DNA of 45,004 bases, taken from an uncultured Lachnotalea sp. (GTDB lineage Bacteria; Bacillota; Clostridia; Lachnospirales; Lachnospiraceae). A program made the position numbers and the translations under genes. The notes beneath the pieces are model-generated. The model was not told the DNA's origin and did not search any database. It worked only from the letters and a program-made list of their open reading frames with translations. Below, in pieces: positions 31,706-40,904 of this stretch. The stretch is taken from NCBI GenBank assembly GCA_948470255.1, contig CAOKOS010000018.1, positions 1 through 45,004 on the forward strand. Direction: 5' to 3'. The stretch's first letter is position 1. Each line of letters opens with the position of its first letter.

Positions 31706-32338
31706 TTATTCTCCTTCCACAAATCTTTTCAAGTCAGTCTTTATACGGCTCATCATTTCCAGATTGACCCCCGTCCTTTGGTGCTCGCACCGGACAATCT
31801 GATGAAGCTCTTCCACACAAGTCTCCAAATCTTCATTGACCAGCAGATAATCGTAAGATTCCATATCTTCCGATTCTTCCACTGCCCGCCTCAAGCGTTT
31901 CTCCACCTCTTTTTCATCTTCTGTGCCGCGGCCCTTCAGCCGTTCCTGCAGCGCCTGGATGCTGGGAGGCACCATAAATACCAGAATGGCATCCGGATAC
32001 TTTTTTTTGATCTGCAAAGCGCCCTGGACTTCAATCTCCAGGATCATATCTCTTCCCTCTTCCAGATGTCCCGTCACATAATCCCTGGGAGTCCCGTAAT
32101 GATGCCCCACGTATCCGGCCCATTCCATCAATCTCCCCTCTCTCTCCATGGCAGAAAACTCTTCTTCTGAAATAAAGAAATACTCTCTCCCGTGTACCTC
32201 GCCCTCCCTGGGCGCCCTGGTGGTTACAGAAACCGACAGGGCGTAATTTTTATATTTTTCCATGAGACGTCTGACCACGGTTCCTTTTCCCACACCGGAA
32301 AACCCGGAAATCACAAGAACAAGTCCCTTTTTATTCAT
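31706..32338 (-). CDS. gmk: Gmk, guanylate kinase
   Basis: 210 residues from the ATG at 32338, preceded by AAGGAGGGAGACG; the frame is open farther upstream, but that part overlaps remA. P-loop SGFSGVGKGTVVRRL, GMP-binding TTRAPREGEVHGREYFF, and LEIEVQGALQIKKKYP are typical. It converts GMP to GDP using ATP. The start overlaps the remA stop by 8 nt. Length is normal. Confidence 0.95.
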   Translation of the reverse strand: MNKKGLVLVISGFSGVGKGTVVRRLMEKYKNYALSVSVTTRAPREGEVHGREYFFISEEEFSAMEREGRLMEWAGYVGHHYGTPRDYVTGHLEEGRDMILEIEVQGALQIKKKYPDAILVFMVPPSIQALQERLKGRGTEDEKEVEKRLRRAVEESEDMESYDYLLVNEDLETCVEELHQIVRCEHQRTGVNLEMMSRIKTDLKRFVEGE

Positions 32339-32612
32339 CGTCTCCCTCCTTATAAAGTATCTTCTCCGAATTTTCAGATTCGTTAAACCTTCCGGCAATG
32401 GTTTCCGGAAGGAGTGCGGAAAGAACCACATAGCCATTGTCCATCACCACAAGCCCCTTTGTTTTTCTTCCCTGGGTCGCATCAATGCTCCGTCCATCGT
32501 CCCGGGCTGCCTGGACCAGTCTTTTCCCTGGCGCAGAATCCGGGCTGACCACCGCCAGCACTTTATCCGTATGAACCACGTTGCCGTAGCCGATATTAAT
32601 TAGTTTTCCCAT
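32331..32612 (-). CDS. RemA/DUF370 family protein
   Basis: 93 residues starting MGKLINIGYGNVV, with the RemA pattern VSPDSAPGKRLVQAARD, IDATQGRKTKGLVVMDNGYVVLSAL. A GTG three codons upstream is an alternative; neither has a strong ribosome site, so coupling to yicC is likely. In Bacillus RemA is a DNA-binding activator of matrix and osmoprotection genes. The yicC-remA-gmk-rpoZ order is standard in Firmicutes. Confidence 0.92.
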   Translation of the reverse strand: MGKLINIGYGNVVHTDKVLAVVSPDSAPGKRLVQAARDDGRSIDATQGRKTKGLVVMDNGYVVLSALLPETIAGRFNESENSEKILYKEGDDE

Positions 32613-32626
32613 TCCAGTCACCGCAT

Positions 32627-33505
32627 CTACTCGATATTCTGAATCTGTTCCCTTACTTTCTCAATGGCTGTTTTAAGTTCAATGGCTGTCCCTGAAATTT
32701 CCAGGTCATTGGCCTTGGAAAGGACAGTATTGGCCTCCCTGTTCATCTCCTGGGCGATAAAGTCCAGCTTCCGTCCTATCCCGTCTCCTTTTAAAAGCGT
32801 CTCCCTCATGGTTTTGATATGGCTGCGCAGACGCACTGTCTCCTCGTCCACACAGATTTTATCGGCAAAAAGAGTCACCTCAGCCGCGATTCTGTTTTCA
32901 TCAATGCCGCTTCCCTCCAGAAGCTCCCTCACCTTATCCTCCAGCTTCGCCCTGTACTCCCGGATGATCTGGGGAGAACGCTCCTCGATGACAGTAACCC
33001 ACCCTTCCATATCATCCAACTTTCCCATCAGATCTGAAAAAAGATGTTCCCCCTCTTTCGACCGCTGTTCTAAAAACTTTCCTATGGCTCCCAAAAGCGC
33101 CTCGCTCACAAGCTTCCAGAGTTCTTCTTCATCCTCCTCAGACTGTCCCGTGACAATTACTTCAGGATAACGGGAAAGCGACGAAACCTTCACATCATTC
33201 TCAATGGCAAAACGGCAGCTCATCTGTTCAAAGATGTCCATATATTCTTTTGCTACGGCTTCATTATAATTCAGGTTCACTGCCTTGTCAGAAAACACTT
33301 CGCAGGTGACATAAATATCCACTTTCCCCCTCTGTATCTTATCCTTTAACAGTTTTCTGATTTCTGCTTCAAAGGGATTGAACTTCTTTGGCATCTTGAT
33401 TCCCAGATCCAGATACCGATGGTTTACTGATTTCATTTCAACAGAAATCCTGTAGTTTTCATTTGATGTCTCGCATCGGCCGAAGCCTGTCATACTCTTA
33501 ATCAT
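32627..33505 (-). CDS. YicC/YloC family endoribonuclease
   Basis: 292 residues starting MIKSMTGFGRCE at the ATG 33505, the conserved start; an upstream in-frame extension lacks support. The sequence has the YicC N-terminal domain (EMKSVNHRYLDLGIKMP) and the DUF1732 C-terminus (KLDFIAQEMNREANTVLSKAND, VEL-type IELKTAIEKVREQIQNIE). Members have been reported to cleave RNA. It heads the yicC-remA-gmk-rpoZ run, 62 nt after the membrane transglutaminase-like gene. Confidence 0.92.
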   Translation of the reverse strand: MIKSMTGFGRCETSNENYRISVEMKSVNHRYLDLGIKMPKKFNPFEAEIRKLLKDKIQRGKVDIYVTCEVFSDKAVNLNYNEAVAKEYMDIFEQMSCRFAIENDVKVSSLSRYPEVIVTGQSEEDEEELWKLVSEALLGAIGKFLEQRSKEGEHLFSDLMGKLDDMEGWVTVIEERSPQIIREYRAKLEDKVRELLEGSGIDENRIAAEVTLFADKICVDEETVRLRSHIKTMRETLLKGDGIGRKLDFIAQEMNREANTVLSKANDLEISGTAIELKTAIEKVREQIQNIE

Positions 33506-33567
33506 TTTCCAGTTTCCTTCCACATAATCTAATTCATTATAGTTCATTCACCTGTACAAGTCAATGA

Positions 33568-35841
33568 TTATGCCATTTTTTGAATGTTCCGAAACTTTCT
33601 CTTCCTGTGAAAAGCCGTGTAAACCTGAATGGCCAACGCCTCCGCCGCCGAAACCTCCCTGGCAGTGGGCTTTATCTGCCCATATACCAGTTTTTCCATC
33701 CGTCTTACAGTACGTTCATAGAGAGTCCTGTCAAAAGGGAGATCCTCTTTTTCCAGAATTTTTAAAGGCTGGTCAGAATGAAATTCTTTGTACATCTTCC
33801 TCATCATATCCATAATCCTGCAGTATAAAAAATCCATCCGCACTTCTTCCCTCATCCTCTTGTAACGCCATCGTAAATATAAACCTCTGGCAAGTTTTAT
33901 ACTTTTCACCAAAAAAAAGACAAGAAAAGCCAACAAAATCAATGGATGGAACACCCTTGTTTTTTTCTGTGCAGGCACCGACAGTTCCTCTTCCTCCCGG
34001 GCCGGAGGCTCATATTCTTCCACAGCCGAAACACCTGGCAATTCTCCGTTTGTTCCGTCCAGTTCTTCGTCGGGAACGGCAACCACAACATCAGCCTCAT
34101 AAACTTCCTCATAAAATCCCGGAGTGACCTCCATCACTCTCCAGCCCATGCCATCTATATAAACTTCCACCCACGCATGGACATTCTTTCCCGATAGGGT
34201 TACAGTATTTCCTTCCCCCTGTTCTACCTGTTTTTCTGTCAGCAAATATCCCTCCGCATAGCGGGCCGGAATTCCCGCCGCCCGGTATGCCAGCACTGCC
34301 GCCGACGCATAATAGGCAGAATTCCCTTCCTTTCCTTCTTTCAGAAACCAGGTCAAAAACTCTTTATTCTCAGGCACTTTCTCAGGGTTTTCCTGATATT
34401 TGGCTAAAATGCAAAGCACAGTCCGTATTCTGGAAGTAGCTGTATAAAGTTCTTTTTCCCCGCCCCAGCCATTTCCCTGAAAAAATACCTGGTCGATCAG
34501 CTCCCTTTGTTCCTCTTCAAGCCCCAGATAATTTTTATATACAAAAGAACGGTATACCTGCTCTGCCTGCAGGAACTGTCCTGCCTCTCCATCCTTTTTT
34601 ATATCCTGGTACATCCATTCGCCTGGTATCTGGATTTCAGCGCCCTCCTGGGTATCGTAACAGGTAAATCCGTATTCTCTTTCCCCAAACCACCCTGAAG
34701 CCTCCATGGACCAGTCCTGCTTCCAGGCGCCAGATGCCTCTGAAAGGCCGCATACAGTTTCAGGAAGATATATATAACGGCGGTTTGCCCCCACATTTTT
34801 TATGGAAACGCGTCTCTCTGTCCCAATCTCTTCAGGAGAAACATTTTTGTAATTTGCATACTGCATACCCGGATAAAAATCTTGTCCGGAAAGCCAGGAC
34901 AGCATACCGGCAAATTCCCCTCCGTAAGCCTCCGCCCGGAAAGGCTTCCACCGGTTCTCTTCATATACGGACCCCACAAACCCCCTCAGGTAAAGAGGGC
35001 CGTCAGTCTCTGTTTCAATCTCCAGGCGTTCATCCTCTGTCGCCAGCATACGGCTGGCTTTTAGAAGATCCCCTTCTGGAAGCGTATCCTCCCCAAATCT
35101 GATTTTTTCAATTCCTGCCTTCACGCCAGAACGGAATTTTGCAGAATTTTCTTGCCACAAAACACCGCTGCATACTGCCGAAATGCTGTACAAAAATACG
35201 CCAGAAGCAGCTGCCAGAAAAAACGACTCCCACCTAACTTTAGACGGGCCGCTCATACTACACCAGGCCATAAACCATCCCGCCGTTAAAACAGCAATCA
35301 TCCAAAACGGCAAGGCAAGGCAAAGCAGCAAACTCAGACAAAGCGGCGCAAAAACCACAACCGACAATAGAAAAAAATACTTTCTCCGCTGCAGTTGGCA
35401 AATAGCCGAAGAGAGGGATAAAGCCAGAATCACGCCTGTAATCTGCAAATCCCCTCCATAGCTTACAGAAACAGATTCTTCATAAAAAGTGCCAAACACC
35501 TGGTTCCAGGTATGTCTTATATGGCCGACCCATCCATAAATGCACCGAAGTACATTGGAGACAAATAAAAAAAACAAAAGCGCCGCCAAAAGCAGACATA
35601 AAATACTTCCATAAGGCCGTCCTTTTGAAGTAGTATCTATTCCTGTTATGGCCGCCACAGAAAAAAGCGCTACGCAGACCGGCATAAAAAAGACAGGAAT
35701 GCCTCCCAACACAAAGAAAACCATCATCACTCCCACTGTGATTCCCATCGCTCCCACAGTTTTCAAGATCATGGAGGAAACCGTATTGGAACGTTTTTCC
35801 CGTCTGTCCCGCAGCACCACAATTTTTCGCTTTTCTTTCAT
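33568..35841 (-). CDS. Membrane transglutaminase-like (TgpA/DUF3488-type) protein with substituted catalytic residues
   Basis: 757 residues from the ATG at 35841 (AGGGGA upstream; a GTG six codons earlier is weaker). About five to six N-terminal membrane helices (~25-215) lead to an extracellular part with a transglutaminase-like domain (~500-575), one more helix near 650 (HPLILLAFLVFFLVKSI) and a basic cytoplasmic tail. The fold blocks GNSAYYASAAVLAYRAAGIP, NVHAWVEVYIDGMGW and EVTPGF align with active enzymes, but the catalytic Cys is Ser508 (TCT) and the Asp is Glu571; His555 remains. It therefore looks catalytically impaired, or uses Ser. Its operon partners DUF58 and MoxR form the common MoxR-DUF58-TgpA set. 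Confidence 0.87.
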   Translation of the reverse strand: MKEKRKIVVLRDRREKRSNTVSSMILKTVGAMGITVGVMMVFFVLGGIPVFFMPVCVALFSVAAITGIDTTSKGRPYGSILCLLLAALLFFLFVSNVLRCIYGWVGHIRHTWNQVFGTFYEESVSVSYGGDLQITGVILALSLSSAICQLQRRKYFFLLSVVVFAPLCLSLLLCLALPFWMIAVLTAGWFMAWCSMSGPSKVRWESFFLAAASGVFLYSISAVCSGVLWQENSAKFRSGVKAGIEKIRFGEDTLPEGDLLKASRMLATEDERLEIETETDGPLYLRGFVGSVYEENRWKPFRAEAYGGEFAGMLSWLSGQDFYPGMQYANYKNVSPEEIGTERRVSIKNVGANRRYIYLPETVCGLSEASGAWKQDWSMEASGWFGEREYGFTCYDTQEGAEIQIPGEWMYQDIKKDGEAGQFLQAEQVYRSFVYKNYLGLEEEQRELIDQVFFQGNGWGGEKELYTATSRIRTVLCILAKYQENPEKVPENKEFLTWFLKEGKEGNSAYYASAAVLAYRAAGIPARYAEGYLLTEKQVEQGEGNTVTLSGKNVHAWVEVYIDGMGWRVMEVTPGFYEEVYEADVVVAVPDEELDGTNGELPGVSAVEEYEPPAREEEELSVPAQKKTRVFHPLILLAFLVFFLVKSIKLARGLYLRWRYKRMREEVRMDFLYCRIMDMMRKMYKEFHSDQPLKILEKEDLPFDRTLYERTVRRMEKLVYGQIKPTAREVSAAEALAIQVYTAFHRKRKFRNIQKMA

Positions 35842-35866
35842 TTTTCCCCTGATTTTCACGTTTAAA

Positions 35867-37036
35867 TTAAAGCGGAATGATATGTTCTATATTCCGCAAA
35901 GTTTCAATGGAAACTCCGACTACCGTATAACCGGCGCTTCCGGAAAGATATCCCGAATCGCCCCGTACTGCCTGAAGAACCGTTAAGTCCACCAGTACCG
36001 ATAAATTTCTGGCAGCCACCTCATTTACTGCTCCTGTCACATAAACCACTTTCGTATATTGCCTGTACAGCTGCTGATCTAAAAAAGAAATCAGAGTATC
36101 GTCTCCGTCTTTCTGGATAGGATAACCCATAAGATGGAAAAGCATCTCCTCATAGCTATGCAGGGAATCCACCGGTATACAGCACAACTCCCCTCCGGAA
36201 AGATATCCTACAAAGTGGGCAAGACTCTGGTTTAACAACGCCTGGCTCAGCGAAAGCCCCAGGTCGAACACTGCATTGGCCGTCTCCTCCGGCACGTCCT
36301 TGTCGCCATAAGAAAAAGCCGGAGACAAAAGAACCAGTGTATGGTAATTCACCGGGCGCCCAAATTCCCTGACAATGAGCTGATTCATCTTCCCTGATAA
36401 CTTCCAGTGGATACTTTGAAGGGGATCCCCTTCCCTGTATTCCCTGAGTCCAAAAACTTCACTGACATCTGAACCACTCTTTTTCCCGTCATAAATATCT
36501 CCCGGCTGCTCGCGTTCTCTGTTTTTTTGCAGCGAAACATAAAGCTGTACGTCATAAGGATACACTGTACAGACAAATTCCCCTTCCATGGATTTTCGCC
36601 GCGAAAAAAGGCCCAGCAAATCATAACATAAAAGTTCCTGGATCCGCACCACCCGTTCTCCGCAAAGGACAGTATCCAGAAAAAGAGTGTATTCATTCTC
36701 CTTTCCTTTTCCAGGTTCCAACATATAAAACTCTTCTTTTTTCACACCAAACACATGATTCTCACAAACCACATGGACCTGTATATTTCCCGCCGAGTGG
36801 AAAAATGGATATACCAGTTTCAGTTTTATTCCAATTTGCTGGCCGCAGCGGCAGCTTCGCTCTCCTGTCACCGAAAAAGACAGCCCCTTCACAGAAAAAT
36901 AAAACCATAAACCGGAAATCGCCGGCAAAAAAATAAGCAGGGCCAAAAGGACAGGCGCCAGCCTTCCTCCGCCCCAAAGCCCGCAAAGAAATACCGCCGT
37001 ACTCACCATCAGATATACAATTCTATATTTTTTCAT
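35867..37036 (-). CDS. DUF58 domain membrane protein
   Basis: 389 residues. Two hydrophobic segments lie at the N-terminus (~5-50), then a beta-rich region, and the DUF58 signature GLREYREGDPLQSIHWKLS with the following basic Lys near residue 220. A VWA-like C-terminal domain (HTLVLLSPAFSYGD, VVYVTGAVNEVAA) completes it. DUF58 proteins accompany MoxR ATPases in membrane-linked chaperone or peptidoglycan systems. It lies 3 nt after the MoxR stop and 7 nt or so before the next frame. Role is inferred from this trio. Confidence 0.88.
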   Translation of the reverse strand: MKKYRIVYLMVSTAVFLCGLWGGGRLAPVLLALLIFLPAISGLWFYFSVKGLSFSVTGERSCRCGQQIGIKLKLVYPFFHSAGNIQVHVVCENHVFGVKKEEFYMLEPGKGKENEYTLFLDTVLCGERVVRIQELLCYDLLGLFSRRKSMEGEFVCTVYPYDVQLYVSLQKNREREQPGDIYDGKKSGSDVSEVFGLREYREGDPLQSIHWKLSGKMNQLIVREFGRPVNYHTLVLLSPAFSYGDKDVPEETANAVFDLGLSLSQALLNQSLAHFVGYLSGGELCCIPVDSLHSYEEMLFHLMGYPIQKDGDDTLISFLDQQLYRQYTKVVYVTGAVNEVAARNLSVLVDLTVLQAVRGDSGYLSGSAGYTVVGVSIETLRNIEHIIPL

Positions 37037-37039
37037 AAT

Positions 37040-37987
37040 TTATTTCTTTTTTCCAGGCATTTCCGGCACATCCGCAGAATCCATAATCCTTTCCAGAAGT
37101 CCTGTCACCGTCCGTCCCTCCATTTTTGCCTGGGGTTTCAGAATCACACGATGGGTACATACATCTTTGAATACTGTACGCACATCTTCAGGCACCACAT
37201 AATCCCGCTCGCTGAGTAAGGCTTTCGCCCTTGCCATCCGTGACAACGCAATAATCCCGCGAGGGCTTACCCCAAGCTCCACCCCCTCGTCTTCCCTTGT
37301 TTTTTCACAAAGTACAGTCATGTAGCGCAGCACCGGTTTTGTCATCCGTATGGTTGAAAGATAATTCTGGACTTCCAACACCATATCCCTGGTAACGACA
37401 GCCTGCACCTCATCCATGGCGCTCTGATTCCGTTTCTCATCCAAAATACGTATCTGGTCTTCCGTGTTTGGATATCCAATGGAAAGCCTTATCATAAAAC
37501 GGTCAAGCTGCGCTTCCGGCAGCGGCTGTGTACCGGACATTCCTACCGGATTCTGCGTAGCAATACAGATAAAAGGCTTCGGCAGCAAATACGTGACACC
37601 GTCTACCGTTACATTCCCCTCTTCCATGGCTTCCAAAAGCGCCGACTGCGTTTTCGGAGAAGTTCTGTTGATCTCATCGCCTAAAAACAGATTTGTATGG
37701 ACAGCTCCCGGCCGATAGACAACACCTCCCTCTCCCTGTCCCGGCATTGTATACCCGGTGATATCTGAGGGCATAGTATCCGGTGTAAACTGTATTCTCT
37801 TATAATCCATACCAAGGGCTTTTGAAAATCCCAGAGCCAGCGTCGTTTTTCCTACGCCTGGAGTATCTTCAAGAAGAATATGCCCTCCCGCATAAATTGC
37901 CATCAGGACTTTTTCAATGACCTCTTCCTTTCCCATCAGCACCTTGCCAACTTCCCTCATAATCTGTTCTGACTGTTTAATAATCAT
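37040..37987 (-). CDS. MoxR family AAA+ ATPase
   Basis: 315 residues from the ATG at 37987; a start eight codons earlier is possible. Walker A DTPGVGKTTLA, Walker B LFLGDEINRTSPK and the sensor region ATQNPVGMSGTQPLPEAQLDRF are the MoxR hallmarks. These AAA+ proteins act as chaperones for VWA/DUF58 partners, and DUF58 follows directly. Its start overlaps the LRR gene stop by 11 nt, so it is coupled to it. Confidence 0.94.
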   Translation of the reverse strand: MIIKQSEQIMREVGKVLMGKEEVIEKVLMAIYAGGHILLEDTPGVGKTTLALGFSKALGMDYKRIQFTPDTMPSDITGYTMPGQGEGGVVYRPGAVHTNLFLGDEINRTSPKTQSALLEAMEEGNVTVDGVTYLLPKPFICIATQNPVGMSGTQPLPEAQLDRFMIRLSIGYPNTEDQIRILDEKRNQSAMDEVQAVVTRDMVLEVQNYLSTIRMTKPVLRYMTVLCEKTREDEGVELGVSPRGIIALSRMARAKALLSERDYVVPEDVRTVFKDVCTHRVILKPQAKMEGRTVTGLLERIMDSADVPEMPGKKK

Positions 37988-40904
37988 TGTTCTCTTTTCC
38001 TTCTTCTTCATTTGCCGAAACGCTTTCCGTTGCCAAAGCCGCTTCAGCCAAACTCTCCTCCGTCACCGGGATCTTCTCAATCCCAGAAGGCGCCATTCTC
38101 AAAGTCCCTTCAGCCGGGGCTTCTTCCGTTACCGTAGTATTTTCCCCTGCCAAAGCCCTTTCCTCTTCCAAAGCATCTTCTTTTTCAACCATTTGGCTTT
38201 CCGGTTCCGATTCTGTTTCCGGGGTTGTTTCAGGATTCGTCTCCGGCTCTTTCTCCGGCTCTTTTTCCGGCAGACGGCTTTCTGCCCCGTCTTTTGTCTT
38301 CAAAACATCCTCCGGCCGGCCTCCCAGCCAGCCTTTCCACCGGGCCAGGTAAGCCAGATATATGTCGTCGCCGCTTTCCATAGAATCCGGCACATAAATG
38401 GTAAGCCCCTCCAGGGACTCTTCCCCTTCCCATTGCGGCGGGGCCGCTGAAGCAAAATTCAAAGTTAACGCCTGATTCTCCCTTCCGCCGAATACCTGCC
38501 CGCCGACCATGGCCACTGCAGCCGGCACGGAAAACACCTTTAGGCTGTTGCAGCCGTAAAAAGCACGGTTTCCAATGGCAGCCATATTTTTGCCGGAACC
38601 AGATATATTAAAATCCGTTAACTTCGTACAGCTTTCAAAACAGGACACTGGCACAGGGCTGGCCGTTCCCCATGTGACAGTTCTGAGATTCGTACACCCT
38701 GAAAAAGCGCTGTCTCCAACACTTGTAATTTTTACTGGAATCGTTATACTGGCAAGGGCCGTGCCTGCCGCCGCCCCATCATACACAGAAGTGACATAAC
38801 TGGGAAATGTGAAATTTTCCGTACTGACAGGAATATCCAGCAATCTTGTATTTTTCGTATCCAGCACAATACCGCTGCTTGTGGTGGCATAAGTCTCCGA
38901 AGTTCCCACAATTTTCCGTACCTGGCCGCCCCATTCCGCCTCATAAGCCGCCAGCGCTCCCGGTCTTACAAACACAGAGCAAATCTTTCCTACCCCAGTC
39001 TCCCCTGTCGGCGGCGCAGGAGCATAAGAAATCATTACCCTTAAATTTTTATTGGAGGCAAAGACATTCTCCGGCAGTGTCTGCAGACTCTCTGGCAGAC
39101 GTATGGCAGTCATGGAACTGCAGCCGTCAAAAGCCCCTTCCAGGACTGATACAATATCCGTATTTGAGAAGTCTCCAAACCATGCATTTGTCCATGTGGA
39201 CGACGACGCTTTTATGAGAATCGTATTCCCTTCCCTGTCTCTTTTATAACTCCCAAGAGAATCTGCCCAAAAGTAAGGCTGAATCTCCCCTTTTCTTCTA
39301 TAGCCTGTGACCCCGTTTTCCGCATAATATTCATAAGAATCCTGTACGCCGTCCTTCGTCTGAAGAATCTGGAGCGCCGCTTCCCCTCCATAACGTTTTA
39401 CCAGGGCCATCCCCCAGGTGATCAGATAGTCTTCATAAATCTCATTCCCTGCAGAATCCGGCACTAAAATTCCCGTAACCGGTTCTCCTTTTTTCCCTTC
39501 CAGGTTCGCGTCCATCCAATAAAAGGTGGTGCCGGAAATTTCCGGTGGTTCTTTTGCTTTTATGACAATCTGATGTCCAGACGCCTCTTCTCCCGGTTTC
39601 GGGGACTGATAAGCAAAAGCCATACTTCCGACAGTTTTCAGGCTTTCCGGCAAAATCATGGTACCAACACCAGATTCGTTGAAAGCAGAGTCTTCAATGG
39701 AAACAACAGTCTCTGGAAATTCCACATACTCCATCCCTGAATGATAAAAGGAATTCTCTCCAATAACAGCAAGCCCCTCCGGCCAGCCCTGTATCTCTTT
39801 TTTTGCGGAAGGCACCATTCTGAGGGCAACATTTCCATCCTCCATGCGCTCATATAATACACCGTCCACACTAATATAGTTTGGATTATCCCCCGATACA
39901 ACAAACTTTTCCAGTGATGGAAAGCTGCTTCCGTAATTGGTAATAATATGGGTCACGGTTTTTGGAACCACAATGGTCTTTATTTTATCATTGTTAGATA
40001 TCCAGGCAAGCTCAAGGGCCTTCGTCCCTTCCGGCACCACAAAGACACTGCTCTCTCCCGTATAATTCCAGGCTGTCTCTCCATCTCCCGTACCGTCAAA
40101 ATGTTCTTTATCTCCATAGCTGGGGATAAAATTCCCATTCTCATCTTTAATAATACCTTCAAAATACTGTCCGTTCCCGTTTGTCCCCTTATGGTCAGCG
40201 ATCCAGGACAATGCACTGTCCTCATTCTCAAACCCTATCTTTTCTCCGTCAACAAACACATAAAAATCTTTTTTCGGTCCCTCCGGCTTTTCCGGAACCT
40301 CCGGTTTTTCTTCATTCCCCCCCGAAGGCTTTTCATTGTCCCCGCCGTTTCCTTCCGGCGGTTTTCCTGTCCCATCCCCATTTCCTTCCGACGGTTTTCC
40401 TGTTCCCCCTCCGTTCCCTTCCTGGGGTTTCTGTATGTCCTCTTCCCTTCCGGCTTCTGTTCCCATGGACGGATTTGAATCCGGCTCCAAAAAGCCCTCC
40501 GTTCTGTTTCCGTCAGGATTCACTGCAGCATCAACAGTACCTGAAGGCCTTAAATCGTCGGCCACGCCATTGGGCAGGACAATCTGCTGGTCATTCTGCT
40601 CCCGGATCGTCTCCTCCTCTTGAATTTCTGGAGCCGCCTCTTCATTTTCCTCTTCATGGCCTGACCCATGATTCACCTTTTCGCTCTCTTCTCCCTCCCC
40701 TGATAAATCATAACCCGTCCTGTCTGGAGCCTCCAAATATCCCGTCGAAAACGAAGTGTCAATCTCCCAGGGTTCAAATCCCGCCCCATGGCCTGACGCT
40801 CCTTTAACCACTGTAAAAACCATGACGAAAACCACAGCCACAATCCCCATGCCCATCCAATGCCCACGTATATAATGTAACAGCCTTTTCCCGGCATCTT
40901 TCAC
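37977..40904 (-). CDS. Membrane-anchored BspA-type leucine-rich-repeat surface protein
   Basis: 975 residues from a GTG at 40904 after AGGAGG. One helix (~17-38) acts as signal anchor. Then come an acidic low-complexity part, a Gly/Asn/Pro-rich repeat stretch (~150-200), and two LRR_5 (BspA-like) blocks (~290-450 and ~590-830), with patterns such as VIGENSFYHSGMEYVEFPE and SITIPVKITSVGDSAFSGC. The tail is Glu/Ser/Thr/Ala-rich and has no sortase motif. Such proteins face outward and bind ligands or host molecules. The 4-nt overlap (GTGA) with the hybrid kinase upstream and the overlap with moxR downstream tie it to a signalling/envelope operon. A ligand is not predictable. Confidence 0.9.
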   Translation of the reverse strand: MKDAGKRLLHYIRGHWMGMGIVAVVFVMVFTVVKGASGHGAGFEPWEIDTSFSTGYLEAPDRTGYDLSGEGEESEKVNHGSGHEEENEEAAPEIQEEETIREQNDQQIVLPNGVADDLRPSGTVDAAVNPDGNRTEGFLEPDSNPSMGTEAGREEDIQKPQEGNGGGTGKPSEGNGDGTGKPPEGNGGDNEKPSGGNEEKPEVPEKPEGPKKDFYVFVDGEKIGFENEDSALSWIADHKGTNGNGQYFEGIIKDENGNFIPSYGDKEHFDGTGDGETAWNYTGESSVFVVPEGTKALELAWISNNDKIKTIVVPKTVTHIITNYGSSFPSLEKFVVSGDNPNYISVDGVLYERMEDGNVALRMVPSAKKEIQGWPEGLAVIGENSFYHSGMEYVEFPETVVSIEDSAFNESGVGTMILPESLKTVGSMAFAYQSPKPGEEASGHQIVIKAKEPPEISGTTFYWMDANLEGKKGEPVTGILVPDSAGNEIYEDYLITWGMALVKRYGGEAALQILQTKDGVQDSYEYYAENGVTGYRRKGEIQPYFWADSLGSYKRDREGNTILIKASSSTWTNAWFGDFSNTDIVSVLEGAFDGCSSMTAIRLPESLQTLPENVFASNKNLRVMISYAPAPPTGETGVGKICSVFVRPGALAAYEAEWGGQVRKIVGTSETYATTSSGIVLDTKNTRLLDIPVSTENFTFPSYVTSVYDGAAAGTALASITIPVKITSVGDSAFSGCTNLRTVTWGTASPVPVSCFESCTKLTDFNISGSGKNMAAIGNRAFYGCNSLKVFSVPAAVAMVGGQVFGGRENQALTLNFASAAPPQWEGEESLEGLTIYVPDSMESGDDIYLAYLARWKGWLGGRPEDVLKTKDGAESRLPEKEPEKEPETNPETTPETESEPESQMVEKEDALEEERALAGENTTVTEEAPAEGTLRMAPSGIEKIPVTEESLAEAALATESVSANEEEGKENNDY
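40318..40425 (-). repeat. 33-bp direct repeats coding a Gly/Asn/Pro-rich stretch
   Basis: Three tandem units of 33 bp with a partial fourth, coding 11-residue units of the form GNGxGTGKPxE within the LRR protein. Units at 40351-40383 and 40384-40416 are closest. The block is a likely site of length variation and forms a flexible spacer between the membrane anchor and the LRR domains. Confidence 0.6.
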
